Assembly: GCF_029867415.1 (NCBI RefSeq)
Contig: NC_081185.1
Location: 71,707,553-71,771,552, forward strand
Direction of reading: 5' to 3'
Length of the DNA stretch: 64,000 bases
DNA from: Vicia villosa
Taxonomy: Eukaryota; Streptophyta; Magnoliopsida; Fabales; Fabaceae
Of this stretch, positions 59,512 to 64,000 are shown piece by piece. A program made the translations under genes and the position numbers. Every line of letters begins with the position of its first letter. The stretch's first letter is position 1. Below the pieces are notes generated by a model. That model was not told where the DNA came from. It saw only the letters and a program-made list of their open reading frames with translations, and made no database searches.

Positions 59512-61447
59512 TGTAACACCCCTCTAATAACCCGCGGCAATTAAACAATTAATAAATCAGAGTAGGCATGCAAGGGGTATCACAATTCGTAAAATAATAA
59601 AAACACCACGTCAGTATAGTCATGCATCCACTGAAAACAACTGAATTTATAACTCATTAAATAAATCATGTTTTACACAGCGGAATTGAAACACACAGAG
59701 TCAACATTCATCATAATGTATCTGACTCAATCAACAACCAAATAGAGTTATAACCAACTCCAAGACAAACGTGTTCCCAGTGTTACATCTACCAGAGCAT
59801 GACACCGACACTATAACAAAAAAAACCGACTTATGAGCTAATCCTCACCAAGTCGCGCCGCTATCCTCAATCTGAAAATGACAACAAGTAAGGGCGAGTC
59901 TCATCACAGTTAACCAATGTTATCACATCATAAATAATAACATATCATAGTTATATCATTCACCCAATCGTTTCATATTCAGACAATCACCATTCATATA
60001 TCCACAGATAAACAGGTAATCAACACACAACATATATAATCATGCTATAACAAATCATGCACATGTATGAAACTGACACTATGCATGTGGTACCAATCAT
60101 CACCAGTGGAATCATCCACCGACCGATCTATCATCAATTCAGATACGGCCCTGCCAGCACGAATTCCACACAATGGGAATCCTGCCCCTCGCTGAATCCT
60201 CTCATCATATAGGATTCAGCTCATGTTTATGAATGCATGCAACATATATATAACATACTTTCATCATTACCATTCTATGAGTAGCATCATCTATACTCAT
60301 TTCATCATCATCATCATCAATAATAAGCATGTTCATATATACATCACATCATTCAATATCATCAATCATCAGTAAACCACAGAATCACATCACAAGGTTT
60401 ACACAGTACCAAACAGTACACAAACAACATACCAATCGAAAATTACACATCATCGGGCTTTCCAGAAAATCACCAAAACAGAAATTTCACACACAGAACG
60501 TCATACGCGTATCATATGACCCATACGCGTCCATACGCGTATCACCTTGCCTCATACGCGTATCATACGCAATTCACCAGAACTCAAAATGGCCTAGAAA
60601 CCAACCCATACGCGTATCAGCCTCGCCATACGCGTATCACCAGAATAATTTTCCTCTTTCCAAAATTCCATACGCGTATGAGCATCCCCATACGCCCTCA
60701 TACGCAAAACACCAGCACGTGGTTCTTGGGACAGGGCAACTGCGTATCATACGCGTATAGCCCCTTGGGAGTGTCCCCCATACGCGTATGACCTCATTCC
60801 ATACGCGTATGGCACTGTTTCATACGCGAAAAACCAGAAAATGCCCAGAACCTGCAGAATTCGTATCAGACCAAAACCCATTCGTTTCTACTCATACCAG
60901 TCCACGAATTCGAGTCCAAAAACCAGAAAAATGCATCTAACAGTGTACGAATACATCTACAAACAATAGCATATGATTCTCTAACCAATTCTATTCATCA
61001 TATCCTAATCTATCAGTTATTAGGGATTACAGTTCAACCCCAAATGATGAACACAGATAAATGTCTCAGAATTTGGAATCAATCAACCAAATAATATTCC
61101 TAATCCACATTACTACTCATAACACGATAATAGAGATTAAACGGAGAGTCCCCCCTTACCTCAGATAAGAATTCTTGATCTTTGGTCTCTCCCTCTACAG
61201 ATCTCCTTCAGTTCCTCGTGTTCTCAGCCTTCGTTCTTTCACGTTCTTTCTTCCTTCCCGGTTCCAAATGTTTATGAAAATAATATAATAATTTAGTAAA
61301 AAGGATTATAAAATTACCCTCCCTCTTTTACTAATTACTCATATGGCCCAAATGCCATAAACCATTATTTTCACAAAATCCCCAATAATTCTAATTATTA
61401 ATTCAATAATCCAATTAAATTAATATTAAAATTATACGGGTGTTACA
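59512..61447 (-). repeat. Chromovirus 5' LTR
   Basis: 1936 bp. On the minus strand a strong splice-donor-like GAG|GTAAGG is present near 61160, so the leader might be spliced; no acceptor was identified. Confidence 0.95.
60503..60832. repeat. ATACGCGTAT array in 5' LTR
   Basis: Same nine-copy array as in the 3' LTR. Confidence 0.9.
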
Positions 61448-63050
61448 ATGATGGAGTACCTGTGCCTGCTTCAGTAAGCAGTGATACTATCAGACGATCA
61501 GTAGCTTCAAAACCGATTCCAACATGTTTAGTATTCTTAAATAACCATTTTATGAAGCTACAATTTCTAGCTTCTAGAAATCAATTTTCTCTATCCATCT
61601 TTTTTTCCCTTAAATTAAACAACATTAATAACTCTCATTATCTTTTACCCCTAAATACAGAAACAATCATATCGTATCCCGACAAAAATTATCCAGCCAA
61701 ATCCAATTGTAAATAGATCCTAAACATCAATGCAGAATAATCATTAGATGGACTAAATAAACAATGTACTATGATTATTGAAAACTAGAACACAAAATGG
61801 ACTACTATAAAAAAGTGATCAAAGGGCAATCATTACCTTAAATTCTTTATTATGCATCCAGTAGCATTGGCCTCCTCTAATGTTGTAGCAGTGGGTGCAG
61901 AAGCAACATCTTTCCTTTAATCAATTAGCCTTCAAATCAAAGAGTGGATTCACAATGAAAGATTAATCAAATTAGCATTTAAATCAAAGAGTAAATTCAC
62001 AATTAAAGGTTATTCAAATTAGCCTTCAAATCAAAGAATAAATTAAACTAAAAATCATGGAGAATGTAAGGATGGGAAGAATAATAGACACAAATGAAGA
62101 GATATAGATATCAGAGGCACGTCCAGCTCAATGAGTTTTACCTTGATAATCATCCCACACCTGCACAAATCCAACAACAAAACATGAGATATAAAAGGAA
62201 ATTTCCAAATAGAATAAACTACAATTTGGTTATAGAAATATTTCATAAGAACAAACAACATACATTTACGCGATAGGATAATCAGTTATCCATTTAAGTG
62301 AACCTTGAACTGGTTCCAACTGTCCAACAACATCTATTTGATCTCCATATTTCAGAATCTCCCATGAAAGTACAGATGCAGTAAAAGCCATTGGAAAACC
62401 AAACTTCATATCATCTCCGGCATCAAACATTCATTTGGAAAGATCTATTTTTACTTGATTTCCATCCTTGAGAGTCAAATTCCCTCTCCATCTTATTTTG
62501 TTGTTCTCTAACTTGTCAGTTGCATGACACGAATCAAACATATCTCGTTTAACTCGACTGAAATGTGAAAAACATGTACAACATTAACATGACAGACATC
62601 AGACACTCAGAGCTTGCAGCCGTCCTGGCAATCAACTGCATAGAGTTGTACAATCAGTGAGATACTCAGATTACGCCATCTGTTGACCAGTCCATTACTT
62701 ATTGGAGTCTATGTATCGGTTTCATGTGAATAGGATTCGCATATGACATTGCGGTTAGACCCGAGACCCTTCAAAAACCATATACAAAAACCCTTACTCA
62801 TGTGCTTTTGTTTTTACAAATAACATTATTTATATCATGTTGCAATACAAACATATTGATGAAAAACGGAAAATGATTTAACAGATAACATGTGATAGTT
62901 TGCATACCACATGTAAATATATGCATTCTACCCTTCTTATCTTGTACTTTGAAGGAAAAGTATAGGGCATCCTTGCAGACGAATAAGGAACCGATTTCCC
63001 TATCTCTCCTCCATTAGAACCTATTTTGAAGGAGTTCTTACTGAAATATA
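61448..63050 (-). pseudogene. Unidentified multi-exon host gene (fragment), hit by the chromovirus
   Basis: Minus-strand exon-like blocks with splice consensus. 62932-63040 starts after TATTTCAG and encodes KIGSNGGEIGKSVPYSSARM. 62270-62557 follows TTTCAG, ends at GC|GTAAAT and encodes about 95 residues including WEILKYGDQIDVVGQLEP, broken by one TGA at 62431-62433. 61837 to about 61915 carries ASAPTATTLEEANATGCIIK before AAG|GTAATG. The last block, up to 61557, includes KNTKHVGIGF and LIVSLLTEAGTGTP. If the 8.4 kb chromovirus is removed, this last frame continues a few codons to TAG at 53032-53034. I do not recognise the family; the middle exon looks beta-rich and might be an OB-fold. Exon linkage is inference. 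Confidence 0.35.
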
Positions 63051-64000
63051 ATAAATAATGTGTGAGTAGATTAAACATATTTCTGACCTGCACCGAGTAA
63101 ACACGTATCAGTCTAAGCAGCAAGGTAATAGAAAAACAGTTTCACACACTAAGGAAGATCCGTACCTCAAAGCCAAATGAAATACATAGTTATACCTATA
63201 CATCATGTTCAATCCGAGAGGAAATCACTTCAGAACCTACATTCGGGTCATGCAGTTCAGAATAGCACAATCTGCTTGCGCCAGCTCCGTACCAAACGTT
63301 CATCTTCAAATGTCCGAGGCCATCAAACCAGATCCACCAAAACAGCCTGTTGTACATATAACAACCTGCAAAATCATGTTCATTATATATCAGTTCTACA
63401 AATTCAGATCCATACAAATACACAATTAACCCTCCATACATTCCACTTCACGTTGCTAAAAATATTGAAGCTTGCAGCATTTAACAAATGGAACCCATAA
63501 TTGTCCAAAGCCAGTTAACATTATGCATTTAAACCAACCTGTGCATAAAAACCATAAATCAATCCCCTAGCAGCAAATCAATACAGCCATACATCCGACC
63601 GACTAATCCGATTTCAGAACATCATACAGAGGTTAATTTGGCAAAAAAAAATCACAACCATCGTTGACAAAATCAACACATCTTCCCTAAATCCAGCAGT
63701 GTCATACGATAGCTACACTCCTACAAACAAAACACACAAACATCACAACTGTAACGGAATAAACGATATCGTTTTACAAGCTAGTTGAATGAGAATGACG
63801 AACCTTGAGGATTCACGAAGCGTGAAGAAGATTCCAGACAAAATTTTGAACTCAGGTCCAGAGGCAATTGGAACTTGGCTTGAGCTTGGATCCTGTTTGG
63901 TATTCCCTTGCGAATTGTATTTTTGAATTTCTTTCGAGCCGGTTTGTTGGCCTGAATTTATATTTGTCCATGTGTTGCTATATTTTTACGAATGGAGTCT
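63051..64000. other. Possible upstream part of the same gene; no clear exon
   Basis: Open stretches at 63196-63441 (-) and a donor-like CTCAAG|GTTCGTC near 63803 (-) could belong to the 5' end of the gene at 61448-63050, but no frame convinced me. Confidence 0.25.

Larger units (their letters stand above)
53045..61447 (-). mobile_element. Young Ty3/gypsy chromovirus (Tekay/Del-like), 8403 bp
   Basis: Minus orientation. LTRs of exactly 1936 bp each, ends TGTAACACCC and GGGTGTTACA, flanked by target duplication ATGAT (53040-53044 and 61448-61452). I see one substitution between LTRs (GGGTGAG near 53428 versus GGGCGAG near 59894), so the insertion is very recent. Contents are PBS, gag-pol with a C-terminal chromodomain, and PPT. 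The chromodomain makes it a chromovirus; Tekay/Del is the best lineage fit by LTR length and PBS, but no tree was made. Confidence 0.95.

Overview
This is a plant nuclear, repeat-dominated window. The combination of a roughly 23 kb Ogre-type Ty3/gypsy element (extra ORF1, tRNA-Arg-like primer site, spliced pro/RT junction), a second Ogre/Tat-type solo LTR, a Sirevirus-like copia element, a chromovirus, a CACTA element, MULE, Helitron-like and SINE insertions points to a large-genome legume, most likely tribe Fabeae (pea, vetch, lentil). That placement is inference from element types. There are no prokaryotic features and no CRISPR. Only one ordinary host gene looks intact: a pectin methylesterase/invertase inhibitor at 43416-43925 (-).

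Layout. 1-235: possible last exon of a minus-strand gene. 236-659 and 28915-29006: two halves of a 24-bp minisatellite split by an Ogre element (660-28914, minus orientation). The Ogre has 4.9 and 4.7 kb LTRs, a PBS, ORF1, gag, protease, an intron, RT, two RNase H domains, integrase and a long repeat-rich 3' UTR. Its coding region carries many stops and frameshifts. A young non-autonomous gag-only copia element (5583-10834, TSD AGAGA) sits in its 3' UTR beside the PPT. 29645-30998: a Mutator-like non-autonomous element (221-bp TIRs, 9-bp TSD). 31085-35765: a solo LTR (TSD GATAG) with a TATA box followed by a 55-aa two-transmembrane ORF. 35893-36061 and 42762-42939: two tRNA-derived SINEs with clean TSDs. 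36690-42378: palindrome arrays and Helitron-like insertions, one flanked by 120-bp direct repeats and carrying a KH-domain pseudogene. 46508-52487: a CACTA element (TSD AAC) with a broken TNP2 transposase and an apparently intact eight-intron DUF8039 plus ULP-protease gene. 53045-61447: a very young chromovirus (TSD ATGAT, LTRs almost identical) whose gag-pol is open except for one early amber codon. It may have inserted into the end of an unidentified minus-strand gene, whose candidate exons lie at 61448-63050.

Main discovery. The Ogre carries several arrays of short hairpins in which the loop is constant and the stem sequence varies with compensating changes on both arms. One family has loop TACAAAGCC and one has loop TTTCACCGGGAATAATT; both lie downstream of the predicted LTR transcription start. 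A third, two-stem family repeats about every 60 bp in the 3' UTR. Constant loops with covarying stems indicate selection on RNA (or DNA) structure, or a palindrome-restoring copying process. I know of no description of these arrays. Other candidates for follow-up are the 55-aa membrane-protein ORF in the solo LTR, the intact ULP gene in an otherwise broken CACTA element, and the ATACGCGTAT array in the chromovirus LTRs.
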